Below, piece after piece: positions 34,720-45,935 of a DNA stretch of 64,000 nucleotides. The notes beneath the pieces were generated by a model. It was given only the letters and a program-made list of their open reading frames with translations. It made no database searches and was not told the origin of the DNA. The DNA comes from Cepaea nemoralis. Lineage: Eukaryota; Mollusca; Gastropoda; Stylommatophora; Helicidae. The DNA is taken from positions 186,001 through 250,000 of the forward strand of contig JACEFZ010011721.1 in assembly GCA_014155875.1 (NCBI GenBank), written 5' to 3'. Position numbers and translations under genes: made by a program. Every line of letters starts with the position of its first letter. The stretch's first letter is position 1.

Positions 34720-35500
34720 ATTATTTATTTCAATAAATTCTTTTGTTTAACTGATTCTTTGATCAAATAAATAATTTGAGTTTGCAATGTGGTATTTTTC
34801 TTGTTACTTTTTGTTATTCTAAGGTCTTAAGCAAGAGAAAAAATGTTTTGAATGCGTTACATCCCCCCCCCCTCCCCCCCCCCCCCCCCCCCCCCCCCGC
34901 TTTTCCATCCTATTTCAGGATATTGCGGTCAGCATCAACATCTTTCAGCTGTATGTTGATTCCTTGGCTAAGTTTACGCTCATCAGCACGCCACGACTTT
35001 CTGAGCGACCGGCTCCATACTCTCATAAGTCACTGGTGCGACTCGAATTACTTCCAATTCTCGTGCACTCACGTCAAGCACGAGAGTATTCGGGGAGACC
35101 GGCTAATGCGTTACAAACGTAATTTAAATTCTCAAGCGTTGGATGTTAACTTTTGGGTATTTTCTTGCCACATTGCAACCTTTTCTGATATTTCACCTTT
35201 TCTTTTAAATCAAAAATGTTTTACTGATGAGTATGGCCGAAATTTATTGAAGTTTATGGGTTTTACAGAGTTGCTCATCATGCAAGGCATAGTGGTTTTT
35301 GTAATAATTTGTTCAAGGCTTTGAGTAAAATTGTGTATTTCTGCTTGCAATAGTACTTAGTTTACCCATATTGATTGTCAGTTGTCAGCAGTGTTTAACC
35401 ACAGAGGTAGGCATTTGTTGAGGAATAGCATCTTCTTGTTTGTTAATGAATGAAATCAACGGTGCAGTGCAAATACTGGGTTGTCTCTCAGTCGCTATTG
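34720..35500. repeat. Spacer with poly-C tract and a dispersed repeat (family R)
   Basis: Poly-C at 34863-34898. Then 34918-35090 matches 63297-63480 (AACATCTTTCAGCTG, GAGCGACCGGCTC, CGACTCGAA), a dispersed repeat also related to the minisatellite at 45290-45935. No gene seen. Confidence 0.6.
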
Positions 35501-35529
35501 TGTCAGATTGTCTTTTCCTAATAGGCTTT

Positions 35530-35943
35530 GGCATATTGATGAACACAATATACGATATTGGAGATATACCTCATGAATTATGTAATTCTATATTTATTGC
35601 ATTCCCAAAGAAATTAGGAGGAGCCTTGGAATGTGATCAATATTGAACAATTAGTATAATGAGTCACATCACGAAGATTTTGCTGCGAATTATCATGCAA
35701 AGAGTGAGGAAGAAATTACAACCTGAAATAGGGGAAGAACAATGTGTGTTTGTAGAAGGCAAGGGTAAAATAAATGCTGTGTATATGCTACTAACAGTAA
35801 GTGAATGCTCTATAGAAGTATACAAAGATCTACATCTTTGCTTTATTGACTACACAAAGGCTTTCGATAGAGGAAGACATGCCAACATGATAGAAATGCT
35901 TGCAGATCTACAAATTGATGGGAAGGACCTTAGAACACTTTGC
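35530..35943 (+). pseudogene. LINE reverse transcriptase N-terminal boxes
   Basis: One frame reads FIAFPKKLGGALECDQY, a TGA at 35644-35646, then TISIMSHITKILLRII and LCFIDYTKAFDR, the motif A region of a LINE RT carrying the first catalytic Asp. The stop most simply reflects a CGA-to-TGA change in the usual QYRTIS sequence. It ends abruptly at 35943 after DGKDLRTL. It could be the same LINE group as the split element upstream, but the two pieces do not overlap. Confidence 0.8.
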
Positions 35944-36196
35944 TGACCAACTTCGACGCTCTGCGAATTTCCGGCTATATGGCTTGGTGACCAACTTCGA
36001 CAGTCGCCGAATTAGTGACATGCGGATTTCAAACAAATGGCTTTATCGATAGCCACCGAATCAGGCGTTATCTAGTTGTTTCCCTTATTTCAAAATGGCT
36101 GTGCTATGCGTGATATCGATTTGAGTGAGTTTCAGCGAGTTTTTTGTGTGAAATTGTGTTAATTTTTGTCAGAATTGAAACTCCAGCATCTTCATC

Positions 36197-37062
36197 ATGT
36201 CTGATGATGAAGAACATGCTCAAAATATAGAGGATTATGACTCTGCCAGCGAATTTGGAGCTGAAAGTGATGTTTTCTGGCTAAGCTGAGATGCTGAAGT
36301 GAATGATATGATAGTGTGAATGAAAGTAGCGACAACGATGTAGAAGTTGGTCGTGGAGGTGATGAAGGTACTTCTGAAGAAAGAAGTAGACGTGGCACAA
36401 GAGATCAGAACATTTCTACAGCTGAAAATTATGTTTGGAAATTGAGAAAGGCTCTTCAAAATGAACTTATTGAGCTTGACAATCTTCCTCCATACAAAGA
36501 ACAACAGGCTGTTGACACAACTGGGTTTATGCCCATTGATTTTTTTCAAGATTTTTTTCCCACTGCCATAGATCTGATCATATGTGAAGTCAACATGTAT
36601 GGTGAAAATCACCTCTCTCAGTACACAGGAAAGAGAGTTAACTTTATATATACGGTTCACTCCAATGAAGTTATGGACAAGACAGGAAAAGGGGAATTCC
36701 TGAGGGCAGAATAATAAACAAGCCAGTGCTTGCAGAAAAATACAACAAAAGTATGGGCGGTGTCGATCACTTCGGCCAACTGAATGCAAACTACCCCTAT
36801 CTACATAGATCCTATAAATGGTACCTGCCATTATATCATTGTTTAGTTGAAACTGCTCTGGTCAATGGGCATATAAGCTACAACACTGCCAACTCTACAA
36901 ATAAGATCACAGCAAAGAAGTTTAGGCAGGATGTCAGTCTTGCTCTTATTGGACCTGCTGTTCTTTGGCGCATCACGACTTACTGAGCACCATTTTATTC
37001 AAAAATATGAAAAGCAGAGGTACAAACCAGACTGTGAAGTGTGTAAGGCTGCAGGTAACCTA
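36197..37062 (+). pseudogene. piggyBac-type transposase relic, catalytic core deleted
   Basis: An acidic start MSDDEEHAQ at 36197 stops after about 30 codons; the frame resumes, and at 36500-36640 FFQDFFPTAIDLII resembles the piggyBac N-terminal domain. It then jumps to VNFIYTVHSNEV and, after a frameshift near 36700, KYNKSMGGVD, the conserved motif just after the DDD core, followed by a C-terminal Cys pair CEVCKAAGN near 37045. The catalytic Asp region is therefore lost. At least three frame breaks are seen. The 3' end is cut by the fold-back element that starts at 37056. Confidence 0.75.
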
Positions 37063-37521
37063 ACAATACTAGTGTAATACAAGGGATATATGGTGCTAGA
37101 CGCATATATCTGAAGAGACAAGCCATATGAGTATTAAAACACCTACATAAAAAACAAGATGGTTGTAATATACTTACATTCATGTCTTCAATAGCTGACC
37201 AGTCCTCAATATGAAGAAAACTACAGTGGGTGTGAGGAAACTGTATATGTATACCACTGTTATTCTGACTTCACAGACTGTAGCTCACAGTGACTACAAT
37301 GCAAATAACGCGGCGCCCTCTACGCTATCTATTTCATCATGGTTAGAGGGCATGGGGCGAACATGACCTGCATTCCCCAACCCAGCTCAAACATACAACG
37401 GGTCAACGAGCGGGTAGTAGAACGCGTAGTCGCACCATACGAACAGCCACGCCAACGTAATCTGAACCGCTTGACCTAAGAAACTGACTGAAACCGGTTT
37501 TACGCGTGGCTCAAAAACTAG

Positions 37522-37529
37522 TATATAAA
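37522..37529 (+). promoter_or_regulatory. TATA box of the PC4-like gene
   Basis: TATATAAA 38 bases before the ATG, inside a block (AGTATATAAACCCGAGGCTGG) kept nearly unchanged in all three copies of this gene, which argues for a real RNA polymerase II promoter. Confidence 0.65.
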
Positions 37530-37566
37530 CCCGAGGCTGGTAACACTCAAGCATTGTGATCAGAAG

Positions 37567-38467
37567 ATGACTACAGACCTCAAGACTGTACTTGCTAACT
37601 GGGTCTTCATGACTCGTAGTGGTGAGACTATTAGACCAGTGGGCGATGGTGATAAGGCCGTGTTTGTCTCATCCTACAGAGGAACGAGCACGTTACACAT
37701 CCGAAGACTTTACGGTGAATCCGACCAGAAATTCCCGACTAAGATGGGTATGACACTTACTCGGCAAGAATATGAACAGATGAGCGCCATGCATCGCGAG
37801 ATCCTAGCTGACTTTGACAGACTCAACCAAGTTAACCAAACCAGTAATGAAGTCAAACAAGGTACTAACACAGTAAGTCAGTAAGTCAGAGCAAGTCAGT
37901 AACCAAAACATTCAAGTCAGTGCTCATGTCAAACAAGGCACTACCAGAAGCAATCAAGTCCAAAACACTCAAGTCAGTGCTCAAGTTAAACAAGGAACTA
38001 ACCAAAACCACCAAGTAGACGCATACTATACCGCCAGTTTTCAACCCAGCTGCAGTCAGATGTGTGATGACCCCAGCAACCAGATGTGTGATGTGCAACA
38101 AGACACCAACCGAAGCAATCAAGTCCAGCACACTCAAGACAGTACTCAAGTCAAACAGGGTACTACACGAAGCCACCAAGTAGACACATACTACACCGCC
38201 AGTTATCAACCCAGCTACAGTCAGATGTGTGATGACCCCACCAGCCAGATATGTAAAGAGCCCAATAGCCAGATGTTTGATGTGCCCGACACTCAGATTA
38301 TTGATGCCCCAGTTGTCTACAATACTCAGATGTCAGCCCACCAAGCAGGAGACCAGTCTTATGACTACATACCAAGTGACATATACATACTAGGCTACCA
38401 GCCGGAAAAACCAACCTACCCAGACAGTGGTGTGAAGAAACCCAGAAACAACATACAATTTGTATAG
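37567..38467 (+). pseudogene. PC4/p15-like domain protein with Gln/Asn-rich repeats
   Basis: Begins MTTDLKTV at 37567. Residues about 25-85 fit the shape of a PC4 (transcriptional coactivator p15) single-stranded-DNA-binding domain: a VFVSSYRG strand, an LHIRRLYG strand, PTKMGMTLT then a helix beginning RQEYEQM, comparable to the VSEFKG, IREYW, KGISLTPEQW elements of PC4. Then come NQV and KQGTN repeats, two MCDDP blocks and a Tyr/Pro-rich tail ending NNIQFV. The first frame stops at 37884, where GTAAGTCA is duplicated; the rest (38060-38467) is in another frame. AATAAA lies at 38483. The domain call is by eye. Confidence 0.55.
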
Positions 38468-38659
38468 CTCTATATGTGAAAATAAAATGTTTTGATGGTA
38501 CTATGTATACCGGCTCATATCACATCATCCATTTCGTATAATGACATTATGCATGTAAAATGTACTGAAATACTGTAAATAAACAGGTATATAGATTATA
38601 ATTACGTTTTGGTTGTTGAATATTTAGTGTTTACGGTGTATATAGTTTTCATAAGGTGA

Positions 38660-39815
38660 GAGAATGAAGGGCAAAAATCTTGGTCAAGTAATAAAATTTG
38701 GTAGCCAAATGGGAAAAATTGTGGCTACATTTCAACCAAAATTATAAAAATCTCAGTCAAACATATGAAAAGTAGGAAAATTTGTTAACCAAAGTGAAAA
38801 ATGTTGGTCATATTTCAACCAAACTTATAAAAATCTCAGTCAAACTTATGAAAAGTAGGAACATTTGTAACCAAATGTGAAAAGGTTAGCCAAATTTCAA
38901 ACCAACCGTATAAAAATCTCAGTCAAACATATGAAAAGTAGGAAAATTTGTTAACCAAACGTGAAAAGTTTGGCCAACTTTCACCCAAACTTATGAAAAG
39001 TGGGAAATTTTGTTGTCCAGATGTGAAAAGTTTAACCAAATTTCACCCAAACTTATGAAAAGTAGAAAACTTTGTTAACCAAATGGCAAAAATCTTGGCC
39101 AAGTAAGAAAATGTGTTAACCAAATGTGAAAAGGTTAGCCAAATTTCAAACCAAACTTATAAAAACCTCAGTCAAACTTGTGAAAAATAGGAAATTTTGT
39201 TGTCCAAAAAAAAAAAAATTTCAACAATAAAATTGTAAAAAAAAATTAACAAGTACATTTCTCTTCATGTTTCCAAGTTGAATTTTCATGTAGGAATTTA
39301 CTTGTTAATTTTTTGTACAATTGTTGAAATTTTATTTTTTCATTCAATCATAGTGATTTATTACATAAGATACATTTAATTTTCTGAAATACTGCTGTTG
39401 TTTGCATAGGGGACAGGCGAATATCTCTAGTAGGTTGGGATGTAAAATGAGAACGTGAGATATTTTTTCCCCTTTGGTTAAGGAATGCTGAAATTTGGCT
39501 AAACTGTTTCTTATTTTGTTAACAAAATTTCCTACTTTTCATAAGTTTTGCATGAAATATTTCTTTACTTGTTCAAAAATTCTCACATTTGGTTAACAAA
39601 GTTTCCTACTTTTTATAAGTTTCGATGAACTTTGGCCAAACTTTTCACATTTGGTTAACAAAGTTTCCTACTTTTTTATGAGTTTGTTTGAAATTTGGTC
39701 AAACTTTTCACATCTGGACAACAAAATTTCCTATTTTTCACAAGTTTGACTGAGGTTTTTATAAGTTTGGTTTGAAATTTGGCTAACCTTTTCACATTTG
39801 GTTAGCACATTCTAA
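38660..39815. repeat. Inverted tandem arrays of the partial fold-back element
   Basis: Units of about 95 bp with AAACTTATGAAAAGTAGGAA and GTTAACCAAATGTGAAAAG, inverted after the centre at about 39285. Same family as the arrays in the 13-kb and 8.8-kb elements. Confidence 0.8.
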
Positions 39816-40724
39816 ACAAAAGACATCGCAAATTTCCAATCATCTTCTTTCCACCTCCCAATTTTCGCATACTTAGTTACTCTATCCTCCACGAAATCAC
39901 CAGTATGCTTTATCAGCGTCACTATTCAGCAACTCTTCACATATTCGCACGGCAGTCGTACTTTATGCTTCTCATATGCACTGAGCATTGTATACAAACA
40001 ACCTCGTTCTCATCTCATCATTATTCTCGTATCACTACATCCTGACGTGCCTATACTATTACTTCTAAGAAAACATATTAGACACGAATTCAACATTCTA
40101 CCAGTTACTCACCACAGCCTAAGCGTGTCGATCGCTTCCACACACAGTGACACAAGATATACCAAACGCCTTGTACATGCATGCGCTACTACTACTAATC
40201 ACCTGACATCGTTCTATCCATGCACTCCTGCTTCAACCTCACTCCTGCTTCACCAGCGACGAACACATGTTTGTCTATACTTATACTCACGCACGGACAC
40301 CCCATAACCAGACGAATTACTTCAATACTCAACATGACTTTCACAATTCGACTGCTTTCTTATTTCCGCTTTTCTCAATCATCACAACCAAACACTACTC
40401 TCCGTCCTAGCTAATTTTCACATCAAACCACTCCGACAGTCAACTATTCCCTCACTTTATCTTAACCTCCTCATCACTTCATAATAATGATCTACTTCTT
40501 CGCGCTATTTTCAGGCTATATCATCCGCCCTACCCAATCGGTGACTATTCTATGACTACTTTATACCCCAAGACAACCTACCATTACATCAGTTCTCGAC
40601 ATCACACATCACTTGCAGTGATTCTCCACTGTTTTCCACTTTAATCCTCTCCACAGCAACGCAACCTTTGAGCCGGTATAAGCCTCATCATAGTTGAATT
40701 ACCCCAAGCTCAGTTACAAAATGC
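39816..40724. other. Spacer, nothing recognised
   Basis: C- and T-rich sequence; short plus-strand frames show no domain features. Confidence 0.5.
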
Positions 40725-41897
40725 TCAAATCTGCTCGTATCGGTTATTTAAATATAACCATGGTCTTATCGATTTCATGAGACTTCTAGCTTTGTCCAGC
40801 GACGCTTCAGCCTTCTGCTGTTTTAGTGTTCTACTTTCTAATAGATAAACATCTTTCTCTATAAAAGTATCATTCTCTCCCATCTTTGGAAATCTTCTCT
40901 TGGCTTTTACTACTTTTCTACCATATATACTGTTATCTTGTTCCAAAGAGTTACTAACTAAAAATTTGTCTGCCTGCCTGCCAGCAATCATACCATACGA
41001 GGAAACATCTCGCTTCGAGTCAGGATCTGCTCGTAGTGCAATCCTTTCGTTTCCATTCATTCCTTTTAAATCCCTGTCTGGTGTATATTCTATACTAAAA
41101 TCTGTGAGGTCTGAAGATTCTGATTCTAAAGACTCAAAAGATTCTTCGGTTCTATATCCATGATTATATATGCACAAACTTTTTTCATTTCTAGTCTTAA
41201 CACTCTTTCTAATTTTCTTTCTGCTGTCTTTTGTCTTTGGTTGTCTAACCTCTGTACCAGTGTCTTTCTTTAATGCAACGGTGTCTCTCTGTGTCACTTT
41301 CAACTCAGTGGGTTTTGATTGAGTTTTTCTTTCTACTTTATCAATCGGTGTCTGAGTACTATTCTCCACACTACTGACTGTCTGCGTCTGTGTTTCTCTT
41401 TCTTGTCTGACACTAAAGACTGAAGATACCTCCTGACTACCCAAAATCTTGTCTGTGTTTTCTTCTCTGTTTTTCAACCTTGCTACCGAATATCGCAACT
41501 GTCTGATCTGAAACCAGTTCTCTCGCAAGGCTCTTGCGTTTTCACTATTTGAAGGCCAAGACCACTGTTTCTTATACCAATTCCTTTTCTGGCTATTACT
41601 AATTCCTAAATTTTTGTGTTGATTCATTATATATCTTTGTGTCTCTCTCTTATCTGGTTTCGTATGTATATGGTTGATAACTTTAGAATTGTAACCATAC
41701 TGGTTATCGTTCCTATTAATTGACTGCCATCTATTGGGCTTGTCTACATCAAAACATCTCATATCTGTCTTGTGCTCTGTTCGTTCGAGCGTCTGTTTCT
41801 TTATCAGTCCTATCATAGATGAAATTCTGTCTACGCCCATCCTTAAGCCGTCCATTAACTCCGTCACACGTTCTAACTTTCTATAAAAGATATCCAT
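40725..41897 (-). CDS. Unidentified 390-residue protein
   Basis: An uninterrupted frame from ATG 41897, long for a repeat-rich window full of broken genes. It is very polar and basic. The N-terminal 35 residues form an amphipathic helix (MDIFYRKLERVTELMDGL), then an Asn/Arg-rich part with RNWYKKQWSWPS and RENWFQIRQLRYSVARL, a Thr/Gln stretch (ERETQTQTVSSVENSTQT), a Lys-rich middle (KDSRKKIRKSVKTR), a Ser/Glu stretch (EESFESLESESSDLTDF) and a basic end. There is no signal peptide, membrane segment or Cys cluster. It shares strand with the Polinton capsid fragment 1.6 kb upstream, so it could be an unrecognised gene of that element, or the gag of another retroelement. I do not recognise it. Confidence 0.45.
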   Translation of the reverse strand: MDIFYRKLERVTELMDGLRMGVDRISSMIGLIKKQTLERTEHKTDMRCFDVDKPNRWQSINRNDNQYGYNSKVINHIHTKPDKRETQRYIMNQHKNLGISNSQKRNWYKKQWSWPSNSENARALRENWFQIRQLRYSVARLKNREENTDKILGSQEVSSVFSVRQERETQTQTVSSVENSTQTPIDKVERKTQSKPTELKVTQRDTVALKKDTGTEVRQPKTKDSRKKIRKSVKTRNEKSLCIYNHGYRTEESFESLESESSDLTDFSIEYTPDRDLKGMNGNERIALRADPDSKRDVSSYGMIAGRQADKFLVSNSLEQDNSIYGRKVVKAKRRFPKMGENDTFIEKDVYLLESRTLKQQKAEASLDKARSLMKSIRPWLYLNNRYEQI

Positions 41898-43500
41898 ATT
41901 AGTTCACCACGCCGTTATGATATGTTGTTTTCAATACGTAGGCAACTTTCCTATCGCTATTCTATACTCTGCAAAAAGGTTATTCAAAGAACAAATCTTT
42001 AAAAACATGCATCAAGTTTACAATTCTTCAATATCCTACAACTATTAATTATACATACATGCCTACTTCTTGCTGTTTCATTGCGGAGTTGAGTCTGCCT
42101 ATTGCCGTGCCTACTCCAGTTAACACCTATGTTAACGAAACCTGTTCCTCTGCCATGCTGAAATATGCTGAAATACTATACTATCTATATAACTAAATTC
42201 ACAATTATAATTAATAAATATCAATAAGTATCTCACTATATCTAAATTATACAAGGGACGTAAGCAATTATTTTTCTTCTTAAAAAGATAAAGTGTTTCA
42301 ATTAATTAGTCAATTTTATCTAACACACCATGTTATTTTATATTAGTTAAATCTTACATTAATTTAATAACCAGTTATAGCTGAAATATGTCTTCCACGG
42401 TTCCAACAGCAACAGGAAAGTAAGTCCAAACACGCCGATTGAGGATTATGCTTGACAACTGTAGGCTTCGCAGAAAAAAAACGAGCGTGTCGTGTTCCTC
42501 TATTCCATCATAACGAAAGGAGAACTTCTGAACTCTTGATTTCACCCATTGGCGGGCACATCGGAATTGTGACTTCTTTTCACCCGAAAAAGGGCACTTC
42601 TGGACTTCACCCGAAAAAGGGCCCGTCTGGAAACGGCTCTAGCTTAATGAAGCGATTTAAATAGGGTCTCTTCTTCAGCAGGACGGCAACCCACTATGCC
42701 CACCCGCTTCCGAAGATTCAACATTAACGATATCGCTTTGCTTGAGTGTCATTTTGATGAGCTGTAGTTTTTCCAATTCTAACTTAGTTGCGACTGATTT
42801 ACTTGACAAAGCGGCTCTCACGTACGACAGAGCCCAGAGGAGACTTGACAACGAGCTCTGTAAGCAACGGAGTTCAGGCTTAACTTGACAGCGAGCTCTG
42901 CAACGAACGGAGCCCAGGATTACGTAGCAAGGATTTGATCAGTGGCGCCTTTATAAGCTCCCCACAAACGACAAATTCATAGAATGGCCATGTTAAAACT
43001 CCTTGCAAACGACAAATTCAGAGAATGGCCATGTTAAAGATCCTCGCAAACGACAAATTCAGCTGATACCAACTTTACGCCGCTGGTATTGAAGAAACAG
43101 CCATCTTTTTGTCGCAGTAGTCCACTGATGGTTTCATAGCGTGCCCTTGGAGAATTTCTGTTCATGAAGGCAAATTTCAATTCCGCGACATCCCATGACT
43201 TGAATCCTAGTCACTGACAACATTTCGCCTTGTATAACAGGGCTGGTGGCGAATGTGAGGTGGTGCGAATAGATCAACTCGAAGGCATGGTAATAGTTGA
43301 GTTCTCTTTTATTTTCTCATTCGGTAGATGTTATACATTAGCGACCAGATGTCAACAGTACGTCTTGACTGCAAGTTAATCAGTTGGTAACTAACTTCCC
43401 TAACCCCCCGCGTCACGGCTTGAACGTCCTTAGTTACGTTTTCATAGGATGCTCAACCGTGCCTAGTCTTCGCACATCATCCCCTCCTAAGCTATTAACA
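41898..43500. repeat. Spacer with short tandem repeats
   Basis: AT-rich to 42400. Duplicated HSPKKG-type units (TTCACCCGAAAAAGGGC) lie at 42579-42625, two GCGAGCTCTG units at 42830-42925, and three units of about 52 bp (CAAACGACAAATTCAGAGAA) at 42956-43060. No convincing gene. Confidence 0.6.
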
Positions 43501-43514
43501 GAGATGGTGCTCTG

Positions 43515-44208
43515 TTACATCAGCACTGAAGTCCCGGTATTGAATGAGACCTTTGTGCTCGTATCAGTGGTTAGAAGTATTTCCACCGTGTTGAAATAGT
43601 AGCGACTCAGCGGTATGTAGTGAGGTTTGTCATAGGCGCGAAACACTGAGGTCGAGCGCTGATTCATGAAAGGAACCGTCCTTAGTAGTGGGACGATGAC
43701 GTCTCCGACTGGTCTCGCCGCAATGATATCGCAGTAGACATAGACATTTTGCAAGTCGTTATTCTGGTATATCGCCCATTCACCTTCAATTGTATCTAGT
43801 ATCTCTTGCAACTTCTCACTAAATGTAATAGTGGCCCCGGGTTCGAGTATTTTCACGATGACTTTCTTTGATGCATTGTTGAAATGGAATAGAACACAGA
43901 GTTGATTGTCCACCTTCCGATCTTTCATTAGTCGATTCAGTGCAGCTATAAAACGCGTCTGGTGAAGTGTATAGGCCCGGTGGACACGCCTTTCTTATCA
44001 CTCTACCGTTTGGTGGGATGTATCTTAGCCATACTTCATTCTCAAGCACATTGCAGTAGTAGTTGGGGAATTGAATTTCGGCCAGACCCACTTCGAAATG
44101 TTGACTCACCTCAATAGTCTGTGGTAGCTTGACGAAATAGTGACCTGGTGAGTTCTTGGGAAACATGTTCGGCGACGCATTATTCGGTAATGTCAGGTAG
44201 AAGCTCAT
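43515..44208 (-). pseudogene. Polinton penton-type minor capsid protein, frameshifted
   Basis: From ATG 44208: MSFYLTLPNNAS, FPKNSPGHYFVKLP, then HFEVGLAEIQFP, the signature N-terminus of the Polinton/Maverick minor capsid (penton homologue, jelly-roll fold), which would form the particle vertices. An extra A in the run at 43949-43952 shifts the frame after GLYTSPDAF; the remainder continues in the next frame (NRLMKDRK... to the C-terminal YIPLSRYYFNTVEI and VSFNTGTSVLM). The C-terminus stops at 43515, slightly short of the usual basic end. It belongs to the Polinton virion gene set together with the small gene overlapping it. No major capsid, ATPase or protease is seen beside it. Confidence 0.75.
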
Positions 44209-44390
44209 ATTTTAGGGTTTGGTAGCATGTAACCCAGACAGCTGCTTAGAAGAGCTATCCACAACTTGCCCTCGACTGTGTCGACGCTGTCTCGAGACAG
44301 ATTTAATAGTGACACGCCAATGACTGTGTATATAGCGACCAGTTGACAGAAGAAGACAATCTCTAGTTGCGGCATTCGCCGACCACACAT
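44205..44390 (-). CDS. Small Polinton-type membrane protein
   Basis: 61 residues from ATG 44390 (a second ATG at 44375 may be the real start, giving MPQLEIVFFCQLV). One strong membrane segment (IVFFCQLVAIYTVIGVSLL), a short polar link, then a hydrophobic ALLSSCLGYMLPNP end. Short hydrophobic proteins with an SSxGYxLPNP-like end accompany the penton gene in Polintons. Its stop overlaps the penton start as ATGA (44205-44208), so the two are tightly coupled. The frame is intact. Confidence 0.6.
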   Translation of the reverse strand: MCGRRMPQLEIVFFCQLVAIYTVIGVSLLNLSRDSVDTVEGKLWIALLSSCLGYMLPNPKI

Positions 44391-44639
44391 GCACCAGAAC
44401 GACTTTCTTTCTCCTCTTGGCTATTTTGTGGGTTAGTTTCCACGTTGGTTTCTTCCATTACCTCTGTTTTTGACCTACTGGGTCATTACACTCGTGTCTC
44501 GGCTGTATCAGTAATTGCTATTGGCAAATGCAAAAATCAGTTGGGACATTACCGGTACTAAGGGCACTACTTTCTGTATGCAGGCTTGATGAATCAGCCA
44601 TGTGCACGTGTTGATTGGTGTCGCAGCCAGCAGACCACA

Positions 44640-44900
44640 TACTCCAGTTATATGTGATTAGCACCATATATCTCTTTATTATACTAATATTGTTAGGTTA
44701 TCTGTACGCCTACTTGTAGAAACACAACGAAAATGTGAAAGATTTATAAAAAAAAAGCCATCTTACCATTAGAGACTTGTAACATTGTGAGCTGGTTGCT
44801 GTCCACTGAGACCGGTACTTCTAGACGGTTAATGATGGTCGTCTTATAAATGTTATTTGCTGACGTAGAATGACTCAGCAGAATATTGTCTGGACATATC
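44640..44900 (-). repeat. Fragment homologous to the leader of the 8.8-kb fold-back element
   Basis: On the minus strand it matches 56595-56875 in order: GACAATATTCTGCTGAGTCA, CATAAATCTTTGACATG-like text, GTAGGC, then CCTAACAATA and GATATATGGTGCTA. It stands just upstream of the small membrane protein and penton genes, linking the fold-back family with a Polinton that carried capsid genes. Confidence 0.7.
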
Positions 44901-45289
44901 TGACCTTGATGTATTCACACGCTGAGGTCGTGGTCTATCACCACGACATAGTGTAGTATCCTTTTTATCCACGTGTTCTAGCTGTAACATTACATCTGTA
45001 CCCGACTGTGACACCATTTTTACCGGTTTTAGCTGGTTAGCATGTAGTCTGGTTGTATACTGCAAACTTGCCCAGGAAGCACGAATGCTGGGTCTGACTG
45101 TGATGTCCTGTAAATGCAATGCGTTAAAGCTTGACTGCAATATGTAATATATATTTTCTCTGCTTCACACCCCTGCAAGAGATGATAATGCTGATTTTCA
45201 TGTCTCCACTTGACAACGACGGCGGAAGACGTGATGATGATGATGCTGGTAATCATGATGACAGACACTACAGAAGATCATAGGTGCCG

Positions 45290-45935
45290 GCGGCTCAGAA
45301 AGACATCTGCAAACTTGCCCAGGAAGCATGAATGCTGGGGCTGACTGCGATGTCCTGTAATTGATAGCACATACCCACACGCATGTATATATATACACAC
45401 ACACACACGCACATGACATGGCCACCGTTCGTTCAAAATGACAATTGCAATCTTGCCCCAGGAAGTCTGATACTTCACAGAATGCTGAGGTTGACTGCAA
45501 TGTCCTGTAATTGATAGCACGCACACACACGCATGTACATACACACACACGCACATGACATGGCTGCCGTTCGTTCAAAATGGCAATTGCAATCTTGCCC
45601 CAGGAAGTCTGATACTCCACAGAATGCTGAGGTTGACTGCGATGTCCTGTAATTGATAGCGCACACACACACGCATGTACACACACGCACATGACATGGC
45701 TGCCGTTCGTTCAAAAAGACAACAGCAATCTTGCCCAGCAAACATGACACTCCACATAATGCTGAGGTTGAGTGCGATGTCCTGTAATTGATAACACACA
45801 CACACACACGCATATACATACACACACGCAATGACATGGCTGCCGTTCGTTCAAAATGACAGTAAAAGGCGATTAACAAAGGTTGCTCTGAGTTTGGCGA
45901 TCTCAACAATGTTGGGGCTGACTGCAACGTCCTGT
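45290..45935. repeat. Minisatellite, about 140-bp unit
   Basis: Five imperfect units, each with GACATGGCTGCCGTTCGTTC, CTTGCCCAGGAAG, AATGCTGAGGTTGACTG, TGTCCTGTAATTGATAGC and a CA-rich stretch. A diverged unit lies at 45050-45125. The overlapping Cys/Val-rich frames come from the CA tracts. Confidence 0.9.

Larger units (their letters stand above)
37056..39815. mobile_element. Partial fold-back element with PC4-like gene
   Basis: From CCTAACAATACTAGT at 37058 it matches 56806-56875 and then, after skipping about 610 bp, 57490-58840 of the 8.8-kb fold-back element. Tandem repeats of the CCAAATGTGAAAAG type run one way at 38660-39220 and the inverse way at 39480-39815, with the centre near 39285 (CAACAATAAAATTG... 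CAATTGTTG). It is a deletion derivative: the right arm stops at 39815 without a second gene copy. Confidence 0.7.

Noticed and set aside
43020..43215. Minus-strand open stretch of about 58 codons after a stop near 43215
   Set aside because: No start at its head, ends inside a 52-bp tandem repeat, and I recognise nothing in it.
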